Part shown: piece by piece, positions 1-9,100 of the stretch
Layout: each line of letters starts with the position of its first letter
How positions within the stretch are numbered: the stretch's first letter is position 1
DNA from: Xylaria sp. FL1777
Taxonomy: Eukaryota > Ascomycota > Sordariomycetes > Xylariales > Xylariaceae
DNA: 14,437 nucleotides
Assembly: GCA_022578965.1 (NCBI GenBank)
Contig: MU401002.1
Coordinates: 1 to 14,437 of the forward strand
Direction: 5' to 3'
Made by a program: the position numbers and the translations under genes
The notes under the pieces: model-generated
Database searches by the model: none
What the model was told of the DNA's origin: nothing
What the model saw: only the letters and a program-made list of their open reading frames with translations

Positions 1-140
1 CCATACAGACCTACCTACCCATACAGACCTACCTACCCATACAGACCTACCTACCCATACAGACCTACCTACCCATACAGACCTACCTACCCATATTACC
101 TAGCCATACAGACCTAGCCATACAGACCTAGCCATACGTA
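1..140. repeat. 18-bp tandem repeat grading into a 14-bp repeat
   Basis: Five exact copies of the 18-mer ccatacagacctacctac fill positions 1-90. After a 12-base divergent spacer, the related 14-mer gccatacagaccta appears at 103-116 and 117-130, followed by a partial copy. The 14-mer equals the 18-mer without one CTAC unit, so it is probably a slippage derivative. The array starts at the window edge and may continue outside. It is not a telomeric repeat. Confidence 0.95.
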
Positions 141-170
141 CAAGGATAATCCCACCACCTTCAAGTCTAC

Positions 171-201
171 CATCACCACCACTACCACTACCACCACCAC
201 A
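171..201. repeat. ACC/ACT trinucleotide microsatellite
   Basis: Imperfect ACC and ACT triplets run from about 171 to 201. No open frame that looks coding runs through it, so it is a simple intergenic repeat. Confidence 0.8.
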
Positions 202-854
202 CCCCTAGAAGCTTAGAAAAGTAGCAGAATTGCTTCACAGTTCAGAACTTTAGCGGAACGTTTTATTGCTTTCGCTTAAATTATTTATTTAATTTAAACC
301 TTTGTTATGCTGTTTCTTTGGACATGGTTTCGATTTTTTGTCATGGTTTTAACTTTTAACGTAGTTACTAAATTAAATGAAATACTAAAATTTAAAAGGT
401 ACACCAAAATAGTAAAGGTTTCACATATAAAAGCCTTGTAGCAATAGTATTCAGAGGGCAACAGCCTGTTCACTTTCGTTATAATTGCTGAAAGACTTAC
501 GGTCCTGAAAACCCTTGCTGCAAGCATTACGTATACCATGTACTAAGGTATGTAGGTATAGACACCTATATTTAAGTACCTAGGTACTTAGATATACAGA
601 GCTACTAAGTACTTAAGTAGGTACCTAGGTAGGTAGTCACTAGCAGGGCCGAGGCACAGAGTGTATACACTAGGTACCTACACTCAAGATGATCAACAAG
701 CCCATACCCGACGGATCAGTGATGACACGACAACCAGAACGAACAACGAACAAACAATAACCTATCACTTACCTGGATATCTACGTACTGGGCTGGGGCG
801 CATTTGTTCCGGCCGGGTCGAGTTTAGGATAGTATCGGTAGACGCCCCGGCAAT
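202..854. other. Gene-free stretch, AT-rich then micro-repeat rich
   Basis: Positions 240-540 are moderately AT-rich, and the only open frames are short and unrecognisable. Positions 541-690 carry clustered TACCTAGGTA / AGGTAGGT words, partly palindromic, of the kind that recurs at 3740-4390. I see no RNA gene or splice-supported coding segment. Confidence 0.6.
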
Positions 855-1132
855 AGCCATGTCCCCGGCCGGTGGTGCCAAGCCGTGGTCCTGGATAGCA
901 AGATGTTGAGTGTCTGACTAATGAACAGTCGCCGTGTGGGAGGATGGGAGGCGTAAGGGGAGGTGGATTGTTGTCGTCGCCGATATTTTCGCTGTCGATC
1001 TGGGCCAGCGTTCCGTTCCGTTCTCCATGTGTGCAGTGTCGGTGTAGTCTGCATCGCCCTCCTCAAGGGCTAGGCGGATAAACTCGCCGCGGCCAGGAAT
1101 TCCAGGCCAGGGGATCAGTTCGTACAAGACAT
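855..1132 (-). pseudogene. Glutathione S-transferase remnant (N-terminal, thioredoxin-like half)
   Basis: Read on the minus strand, three frames together spell the N-terminal half of a fungal GST. The first piece is YELIPWPGIPGRGEFIRLAL, from about 1124, with the GST site-1 hallmark. Next comes TLAQIDSENIGDDNNPPPL in another frame, then LFISQTLNILL in a third, then GPRLG and PPAGDM with further shifts. An ATG at 1132-1130 lies out of frame with the first segment. Two lesions are easy to see. A tandem duplication of GGAAC near 1017-1026 shifts the frame between MENG and TLAQ, and one base is missing near 930 before LFISQT. The all-helical C-terminal domain of GSTs is not recognisable downstream. 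In the family this half binds glutathione; here the gene is broken and partial. The frames line up too well with one protein for chance, but the exact borders are uncertain. Confidence 0.75.
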
Positions 1133-1907
1133 CTTAGGATTCGGATATCGGTACAAAATCCTCTATAGCTAACCACGCCGCTACTTACCCTTGGCCGACT
1201 TCTACCATTTGGGGACTAACATTGTAGTTATATAGAGGTGAATGTTAGGGACGAAGTAATAATTCTAGATTAGGTTCTAATAGCCGTACATGGCAAGTGT
1301 AAAGAGAAGGACGATGTGTATAGGATACAGAGCGGGGACTCAGTTCAACGCTGACTGAACACAAAAATAGAAAAACGAGCTGTTTAAATACCTGCCTCGT
1401 GAGAAGCTGCTCGAACCTTGCACGACTAATCCGATTCGTCAATTAGCTAACCGCCATTGATGATGGGTTGTCCGGAGATCCGAGACCGGTGGCACCACTC
1501 CGAGCCACGAAGACTGTATATATAGATAAATACACTGGGAGTTGCAGGTCTTGTCTTGACAAGGACGGCCTCACTACAGTCCCTTGGCGTCAGCAAAACC
1601 AGCCATGCTCCCTTTAGTGTGCTTCTCATGAGACATACTGTTATATATGTATACATAGAAAAATATCTATGTTTATCTACAAATACACAGAATAATTATT
1701 GTACAACAAATCCGAGCGGCGCGCCGGCGAATATGCCCCGGGGGTATAGTGTCGACAATCGTGCAGGGACCAGGAACGAATACTAGAACATGCCCTGCGG
1801 CCACCAGCGCGGACATGCTATATATTTACCAGTACGAGCCTGACCTGGCCAAGTCCACCAACGCCCACTGTAATCACTTGTACGAGCTTTGGATCTCTTC
1901 TCAAGCG
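1133..1907. other. Intergenic region, no supported gene
   Basis: Several open frames of 60-76 codons occur on both strands, but none resembles a family or has splice support. Short TA-rich runs lie near 1520 and 1640-1700. Positions 1740-1907 have more normal base composition and probably include the 3' untranslated region of the minus-strand gene that ends at 1908. Confidence 0.5.
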
Positions 1908-3305
1908 CTAATGCTCGGAGACAACTTCTTCCACAACTCGCCTACATGTCTCCGGGTCCGAAAATACGTGCCAGACGTCACTCGGCACACCTTCAAAGGC
2001 CTTCTCGAACCGCTCAGGTTCGTTCTTCGACTCGATGCCGATGGCTGCTATGTCCTCAACCCTGCGGATAAAGATAGCTTTTACCCAGCGAGGATGTCTC
2101 CGATAACTAGTCCATGACCTACGTCAACAGGGAAAGTTCCCGGGTAAGGGGGTTGGGGGTGTGGACAAGAGGTAATGTATGTCAGGATCATCATGACTTA
2201 CATCTCGCCATAAGCTTCGGGGTCCGTCTGCGTCGAGTCACCCACACAGATCATCTTTCTCTTCGGTATCCAGGAGTGAATCTTCTCCATACGGTCAACC
2301 TTGTAATCCTCCGTGCCGAGTGTTAAAGTCGTTAAGAGACCTTGAATGCTCATCCAACTCGAGTCGCGCAGGATAATGGTGCCGTGGGGGTAATGATTCT
2401 CACGGAACTCGCGCAGAAACGGGTACAAGTTATACGGCGATGCCGACAGGTAGAACCACGACGAGTTATCCTTGATGAGGGAATGGATATGCTTGTACAA
2501 TTCGGGCATGCCAGGAGTGGGCTGGGGAGTGTCGAGGAATGTTGTTCGCAGAATGCCGATGGGATCACTAGTTTGTGTGATTTTTATGGTGTCGTCGATA
2601 TCTGCGCTGCGTCAGCCACACGCGTTTCCAAACCCAGGAAGCTCCTCCAACCAGGATCATCGTCGTACCGGAAATGACACCCCAGCCCTCGGCATGCGCA
2701 TAAAAGGTCCTCATCTCGAGAAGGCCGTTTGCACCGTCGGGGACACGGGCGAAGGTGGGGACGATCTCGCCATCAGTACCACCAGGCAACCTTTTGATCT
2801 CGCTACTGATGCCGTTGTATCCACTAGGCCCGAGTTTCATCGAAATCGGAGACTTTCCCTCGTATAGCACCTTGGCCACGGTTCCTGGTTTGATATCCTG
2901 CACGAAGGGGCCGATTCGTGCCTCGAGGGTCTGGTATGCCGTGTCACGTTCTTCCAACTGGATCTTGTCGGCGATGGCACCAACAGCATCGACAAGGGCA
3001 CAGGAAGAGCGCTGCGAGAACATGGCGGCGACGTATTCGGCCTCCCAGCAGCCCGTCGCTTCGTTGCGATAGGCAGTATTATCCAGGAGCCACACTGTAT
3101 CGTTTGCCGTTATGGAGCGGGGTAGGGGATTCTTGTTGCCCAAGTAAGCGAGGGCAGCCCAGAAGGTAGACGCGAGAGTCAAGTTGGCGGCCGAGAAACC
3201 GGGCAAATCCCGTTCCGTCTCGTCAAAGCGGCGCTCTTTTCGCGTGCGTTGCTGCATCTCGAGCGATGGTGTGCGTCCTCTATTCGGCGTCGGCGTCGGC
3301 GTCAT
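1908..3305 (-). CDS. APP1-like (DUF2183) phosphatidate-phosphatase-type HAD protein
   Basis: Three exons (3305-2669, 2601-2202, 2106-1908) encode 411 residues. Introns of 67 and 95 nt have GT-AG ends; the first has CTGAC close to its acceptor and the second has the perfect donor gtaagt. Known of the family: the DUF2183 domain is the catalytic part of yeast App1, a Mg-dependent phosphatidate phosphatase of the HAD superfamily. Seen here: VWLLDNTAYR (71-80) and LGPSGYNGIS (158-167) in the N-terminal part, GWGVISDIDDT with the catalytic DxDxT at 213-217, SASPYNLYPF near 264-273, and GDSTQTDPEAYGEI near 333-346. The C-terminus RWVKAIFIRRVEDIA also fits the family. All HAD motifs are present, so it should be active. 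The codon for the nucleophilic Asp213 is split by intron 1. No signal peptide or clear membrane span is seen. The ATG has A at -3 (cgaaaATG). The lipid substrate and location are inference. Confidence 0.9.
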
Positions 3306-3333
3306 TTTCGAAGTAGCCGACTGGGCACCGTGG

Positions 3334-3401
3334 ATCCCTTTTTATTCCCTTTTTATTCCCCTTTTCTTCTTATCCTCTCTTTATCTCCCTTTATCCCCTC
3401 T
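3334..3401. repeat. Polypyrimidine tract upstream of the APP1-like gene
   Basis: On the plus strand the tract is almost only C and T, with a tandem ccctttttatt-type unit at its start. It lies 30-100 bp upstream of the minus-strand start codon, so the transcript side is purine-rich (GA). It may be promoter or 5' leader sequence. The function is inference. Confidence 0.5.
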
Positions 3402-3445
3402 AATGGTGAGGCAATGTCTTGGGACGGTGTTACTATTGGAGGGCT

Positions 3446-3485
3446 GTGGCCGTGGCCGTGACCGTGACCGTGACCGTGACCGTGC
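3446..3485. repeat. GTGRCC hexanucleotide repeat
   Basis: Two copies of GTGGCC are followed by four copies of GTGACC. The unit is a multiple of three, but no credible coding frame uses it. It lies in the promoter-side intergenic region of the APP1-like gene. Confidence 0.85.
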
Positions 3486-4517
3486 CGCGTGATGCGGCGA
3501 CGAAGCAATACATATAATGAAGCAATAGGGCGGACGATGCCACGGGATCATACCTAGGTAGGCTGATTACTATGCATGATGACTAAACCGACTGAACTAG
3601 AGTAAAGTGTATATAGCTAGCCGGCTCTAAAATGTCTCGATGGACACGACGATGGTTTTGGCTTGCCTAGCACCAGTCTAGGACTCTCGTCCCCTCAGCT
3701 TATACCTCTCTTCGCTACCCCGGTCTAGTCTTGCTATGTACTGTAGGTAGTCTATACCTACAGTATGTACCTACATACCTACCTAGGTATGTACCCGGAT
3801 AAGTACTAAGTATACCTACCTATGTAGGTAGGTAGGTAGTATGTGGTCTCACTGCAGGAACAACCTATGTAGGTACTTACATGTAGTATACATACTGCGT
3901 AGGTAGGAAGGTTGGGATGAGTGTGGCTGTTTCAACTCCACAGCTGAAACGCAATATTTATACTTTATACATAGTACTTACCTACATGTACCTACCTTTG
4001 CGTAAGTACAGAATGTGCTATGTAGGAGGTGATACTGACCAGCATAGGTACCAGCCAACACCAAGCCGGGTGGTCGCGCTCATTCCTACTACATATACTG
4101 TAGTATGTAGGTTCCTATGTAATTCGCCTATGTAGGTCTAAAAGTATGTAGGCAGAACATACTTACATGTCTGTGCCCCTTGGTAGCCTTATGCGTAGAT
4201 GTCATGATGTCATGCAGGTAGTTTACTACAAACCTAGGTAGGTACCTACCCACTGAGTAGGTGGTATGTGGCTGCCATGGGTACCTAAAATAAGAAACAT
4301 CTAGGTACTTCCTGATCCTGGCGGAGGTACTAATCCTACGCATATTACCTAGATAGTTACATGTACCTAATTATACCTACCTAGGTACTCTTCACTAACG
4401 CAAGAGCAACAAGAGTAACAAGAGAAGTGAAGTTGGCACTACATGTAATACCGGCAGAGTACCGTAGTCTGACTGTAAATTCATGTACAGCACACCTTTC
4501 GCCCAACTGTTTTGGGG
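3486..4517. other. Gene-free stretch with micro-repeats
   Basis: About 1 kb without a supported gene. Positions 3740-4390 are densely filled with ACCTACCTAGGTAGGT, GTACCTAC and TATGTAGG words on both strands, giving many small palindromes. Open frames in this part are built of repeat words rather than protein-like sequence. Confidence 0.65.
3740..4390. repeat. Dense palindromic TAGGTAGGTACCTA micro-repeat field
   Basis: Variants of AGGTAGGTA and its complement TACCTACCT recur every few tens of bases, often adjoining as CCTAGG or GTAC palindromes, for example near 3776-3840, 4234-4250 and 4375-4387. The field is imperfect and has no fixed period, so it is not an ordinary tandem array. Confidence 0.8.
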
Positions 4518-4713
4518 TTAAACCCGGCGGCGATCCGGGAACCGCTGCTGCCAGAGCTGCACTATTTCTTCAAGTGCCGGGTTCCCGGTCCATGTGTCCA
4601 TATTTAATGGCATCATTTCCGGTATCAATTCCGGGTTTATACGAGTCCCCTCCAGCAATCACGACAACGTTCACGCTCAAGTCCAGGGCAAACACCATCT
4701 TGAGGCAGCCATC
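4518..4713 (-). pseudogene. Possible decayed coding fragment, family not recognised
   Basis: On the minus strand one frame reads DGCLKMVFALDLSVNVVVI, then AGGDSYKPGIDTGNDAIKYG. It then continues after a one-base shift near 4584 as NPALEEIVQLWQQRFPDRR before a stop at 4520-4518. Composition and continuity look like the C-terminus of a real protein, but I cannot name the family. Upstream in the same frame a stop is met near 4760, so no full gene is present. It lies about 60 bp from the start of the divergent C45 gene. The alternative is a chance open frame; the plus strand here is also open, which is common opposite a true coding strand. Confidence 0.35.
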
Positions 4714-4775
4714 GGTAGCTCTACTTCTTCTTTCTACCCTGGGAGTTGTTTGGGAAATATCCTATCATAGACAGT

Positions 4776-5914
4776 ATGCTCGAAATCAAGTGCACGGGGA
4801 GTCCCTACGATGTGAGAGATCTCTTAGTAGCTACTCGGTATCCTGATCTAACACATAACCGAGGTTTACTAATGCATATACACTCAAGATAGGCGTAACG
4901 CACGGTGTCACTGCCAAAGATAAGATAACAGGCTCAATAGACTTCTACAGCCGACTATTCCGGGCTTCCTGCTCTCTGGCATGGCCCGAGGTCGTCCGAG
5001 AAGCGGCAAAATATGTCGTATCTCTTGAGAGCATTGCGCCACGATATCTAGAGGAGATCAGAGGCATCGCCCGAGGTTCTGAGCTACCATTCCTTGATAT
5101 ATTGGCCCTCAACATACGGTCGGAGATCATGTTTGGCCTCTTTTCCGATTCGAGCAGGGATATCGTCAAAGTCCCGAGCGACGGCTGCACGAGTCTCGGA
5201 TGGTTGACAGCTTCGAGATCATTTCTGGGTCAGAATTGGGACTGGATGGTTGAACAGGGACAGAACCTCATCATTTGTCATATCTCACAACCAAGAACCA
5301 CTGTCCCGGACTTCTCCATGGTAACTGAAGCCGGCATCATCGGCAAGATAGGGCTCAACGCCAAAGGGGTCGGCTGCTGCCTGAATGCCATCAAATGTCG
5401 TGGCATAGACTCGTCAAAGCTACCAATTCACTTTGCACTACGTAGAGTCTTAGAGTCTCCATCTCGTGCTGCTGCTATTGAGGATATCATGCTAGCTGGT
5501 GTTGCTGGTAGTGGATATATCTTGATTGGGGATGCTACAGGCTCGACAGGACTCGAGTGCACGAGCAAACGGGTAAAGGAGGTGGTCATGGACGACGTAA
5601 GACGGGTATGCCACACGAACCACCTAATCCTCGACAAGTCCAACGTCGACGAGGCGCCGTGGTTAAGGGACTCACCGTCGCGGTTGGCGCGAATCCGTGA
5701 GCTTACGTCTCGGATTACCGACCCGAACTTTGACATCATAACAGAGTGTCTTAGCGATGTAGATGGATACCCCAGTTCCATCAACAGGCGGCAAGAGGGT
5801 GAATCCGTGGCTGAGACACTCTTCACCATCGTCATGGATTTAACAAAGAAGTCTGCTCGAGTTACGTTTGGCAGGCCAACCGAAGTCCGGGAGCAAGTGA
5901 TGATATCGTTTTGA
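4776..5914 (+). CDS. Isopenicillin N acyltransferase-like Ntn hydrolase (peptidase C45)
   Basis: Two exons (4776-4811 and 4889-5914) encode 353 residues. The 77-nt intron has gtgaga at its donor, a TACTAAT branch site and acceptor caag. Exon 1 gives MLEIKCTGSPYD and exon 2 continues IGVTHGVTAK, rebuilding the conserved N-terminus of the family. Known: C45 enzymes are made as a precursor that cuts itself before a Cys, and that Cys becomes the N-terminal nucleophile; the model member swaps the side chain of isopenicillin N. Seen here: the cleavage site DGCT with Gly111-Cys112 (Gly102-Cys103 in Penicillium), NWDW at 128-131, EAGIIGKIGLN at 159-169, HTNH at 254-257 and FGRPTEV near the C-terminus. 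The protein ends MISF and lacks the peroxisomal ARL-type PTS1 of penicillin AatA. No beta-lactam genes are nearby. The substrate is probably another amide or an acyl-CoA, unknown. Start-codon context is agtATG with A at -3. Confidence 0.93.
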
Positions 5915-6193
5915 GGATGAGATATGCTCGTGTGAACTATATATAAATGACACAGTGGTCATTAGTAGATAAATATGCGAAGATGGTAACATTCCTAAAT
6001 AACCTTCCTAAGTTCACTTTAGAAGCTTGTAAGGTGCACTAGGATCACTAAAGCCACGAGCCTCAATCTTTATATCTTTTATTCATTTAATTTTCCTTTG
6101 ACGTTCTACCTGGGTGAAATTCAATAATCTCAAGGCTGTCAAAGTAAGACGAGCAAAATTATATATATGTCAGGCTACCTATCTGTGCCTTGT
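5915..6193. other. Convergent 3' intergenic region
   Basis: The C45 gene (plus) and the DUF3433 gene (minus) end towards each other across 279 bp. The spacer is AT-rich and must hold both 3' untranslated regions and polyadenylation signals. TA-rich runs near 5939-5975 and 6160-6170 are candidates, but I see no exact AATAAA with good placement. Confidence 0.5.
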
Positions 6194-9100
6194 CTATGTA
6201 TCATTTCCAGTTTTCCCTTGATCAATCCAACCAAGGTCAACTCCATACTTGTACACGCCACAACCTTCCCACCACCCAAGACTAAACAGCCAACCCTCAT
6301 AAACCCCGACTCTCCGAAGTTCAGATTCCGTCCGCCACTCAGCCCCATACGGCACAAGCTTCCGCGTGCTGACTTCGCCATCGGCGAACAGCGCTGCTCT
6401 CCCCGCGATAGTGCAGGGATTGTGCGGTACCAACTTTTCGATGCCTCTGAGTAACACCTTGCTAATGATTGCACACAAGACCATGAATGCCAGAATAGCC
6501 TGGATAGCATACTTAGGAGCAGCCTCTCTGTTTGCACGCTGGGGTTAGTAATCATCGTAAAGAGTAAGAATTCAAGCAACCTCTCGAAAACATGTAGGAG
6601 AAACGTGACTAGGGGACTAACTGCTTCAAACGTAGTCGGCCCGGGAAGGCAGGCTGTGCTGTTATACGGAGAGGCTCGACCTTAGCAGCAACAGCGTCGG
6701 GCGTTGCTACCTCGGCCTCGAGGTTTTTAGTTCGCAGGTTTCTATCGATGGCCTGCGGCATATACGTCTTATAAAGCCTGTTCGTCGCATCTATCAGGTT
6801 CTCGTTGTTTTCTCTGCCGATGAGGGAGTCTATAGGTAATGAGGCGTTTACTGTGGCAAGAAACTGCAGAAAAGCATCGAGCTGGTTCTTGTCGCCGGCA
6901 GAGCCGTCCGGAGCTGGGACTGTAACATTCCCAGTACCGTACGCGAGCGTCAACAAGAGATTATTCAGTGGGAACTCAAATATCTGGCCCGTGTAGTCTG
7001 ATAATTCGTTAATGAGATATTTCACCGTGGACTCGTCGGGGATAGGCGGCATATCTGGCGAGATGACACCAAGTGAGGGCAGTGTTAGCGTAACGTCCGT
7101 ATCAACAACTTCCATACGCTGGGAACACATGATGCTCGTAACATCAATGTCGAATTCGTAGGTGGTACTGTTTTTTCCTGAAGCCTTGCTCACGGCAGCT
7201 CCTCGCCCTAGAGTTACTGCAAAAGATGGGCACTATCATTCGCTAGAGTCAGTAATTGCTCTTTGAGATGAAATATAAACGGGGTACGGGAGTTCTACAT
7301 GCTCCCAAGATATGTTCGTTACCCTAGCAGGAATGTTTGCCTCCACAAGCGGCTAAAAAAGGAACAAGGGTAACTCACGCCGTAGCCACCTACCCAGTTG
7401 GCCACCACCTCAGGCGCATAAGCCGTCGCCTCGGCGCGGTTGACACTGTTTACACGCTGGAGTTAGCAATTACTGAAAAGAGAAAGATTCCAGTTTATGT
7501 TTCGGGAGCATGCAGGGGCAATGAGGCCCAAAACCTGCCAGAAGGGGGAAATAATGACTCCAGGGGACTAACTCAGTGGTAATGGCTCTATTGCCTGTAA
7601 CACCTTTGTTCCACTTCAAGACTTTCAGTTAGTTTACACTTCTTTGAAACAACGGTAATGAGGGAAGGCTCCGGGTTGTGTAGAGGTTCGAAGGCGTAAA
7701 AACCGAGACGGATAACAAACCAATATCACTTACCGAGAGAACACTTGCACTTCCGAAGTAAATTGAGCTGCCGTCTTTAGGAAGCGCAAATCCCTGGAAC
7801 CATGGTAGGGTCGTGGTATTCCCCATACCGCGCTCGCACATCCAAGGGATAACCGAGGTTAAATTCAGAGCCACCTTGTCATCTGGAATCTGTCCGCGCT
7901 CTGGTGCCTTGCTATCCCAACTCGACATCATCGATTCCGATGAGATTACACTACAATTCAGAGACGGCCTCGTCGCTTGCATCCTAACTACAAATGGCAC
8001 CTCAGTGCCCGTTGCTAAATCTGTGGGAGCATTTGTCGCTTCAAGCGTGTTGAAGGCGAGGTCTCCATATGTCCATCTTGGATATGCTAGATGATCAAAA
8101 GCAATCAAACCGGCGACAGTGCCTGCTAGATCGTCATCATAGAAGAGGTTATTCAGTTTGAAGCTACAGAGCGGAGGAGTTAGTGATCGTTGCTCCCAAA
8201 GAAATGAGAAGAGATGGTACCAGAATTTGGTGCACGCCAAAGCACATGCAGAATAATTCCAGCCACGTAGTCAGGCTTTACTCCTTAACCCTGTCAGAGG
8301 GAGTGAAAGGAGATTCTGGAGAACTTACTCAAAAACATCGCTTTGTGTTATGGTAACGGACTGCGATCTAGTAGCCGCCACGGTGACATAGAGGCCAGAC
8401 ACGAGAATAGGGAGCCAGGCGGCCAGGAATGTCGCGATCATGATCAAGACCTCGCCGAAATTGCCATTCTTAAAGCCCAAAAATATGCGATGCAGAGAGA
8501 GTCGGTTAGTTAGATTGAGGAACAAAGATCTAGACGCTGGTGCACTGCCCCTGTGCAATGCTAGCCAAGGGGAGAGAATACAGACTACCAATTGCATGCT
8601 GGTAAACATAGATGAGACGATAAATGCCACTATAACAGTAACTAGTGTTAGTGGTTATCATCCTGACTGAGATCGATGAATACTTCCGGGAGCACCAGAA
8701 CTCTAAGGGCATTCCGGTAACCTGAATATGTACTATTTCGTCTCCAATATAACCGGAAACAGAAGAAAAGAAGCTCGAAAATTACTCACCAATGGCAGGG
8801 ATATAGGTTGCGAACCCATGTGTAGTAGCAAAGCCGTCAGGATCGAGGTCTATGAAGCCATCGTGCTGATCAGAAAGACGCTGAATCACTTCAAGGACAG
8901 CAATGAGAATGAGAGGAATCGCGATAGCAATCAACTGGAACCACAACCTGGCAGCCGAAGGAGCCCACCAATGCTCAGACTGAGGTGGAGTGCCGTCTAA
9001 CGTTTCCCAGCCCACCGTTGGCTGTCCGCGTGTAGTCGGCACGACAGCAAAGGTCTTTTGAGGGCCAGGCGAAATGACGCTCCGGAAGTTGTACAACGAA

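Noticed and set aside
1..140. Telomeric or CRISPR array
   Set aside because: The unit is not TTAGGG-like, and copies are adjacent without unique spacers.
1749..2117. 122-codon plus-strand open frame
   Set aside because: Most of it is antisense to exon 3 of the APP1-like gene, whose conserved C-terminus explains the open reading.
2342..2867. Plus-strand open frames of 111 and 131 codons
   Set aside because: They lie antisense to exons 1 and 2 of the APP1-like gene and have no family features.
4427..4846. 139-codon plus-strand open frame overlapping the start of the C45 gene
   Set aside because: It runs opposite a protein-like minus-strand segment, resembles no family I know, and overlaps the well-supported first exon of the C45 gene in another frame.
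4776..5914. Penicillin biosynthesis cluster
   Set aside because: No ACV synthetase or isopenicillin N synthase sequence is present; neighbours are an unrelated membrane protein and a phosphatase.
7614..7620. Acceptor at gaaag, seven bases upstream of the chosen exon 6 start
   Set aside because: It leads to an immediate in-frame stop (tct tga), whereas tcttgaag gives WNKGVTGNRAITT in frame with the following exons.
8164..8328. Intron 4 of the DUF3433 gene as a fourth introner copy
   Set aside because: It shares only GGAGTTAG and loosely similar purine runs with intron 6, which the common branch-site signal can explain.
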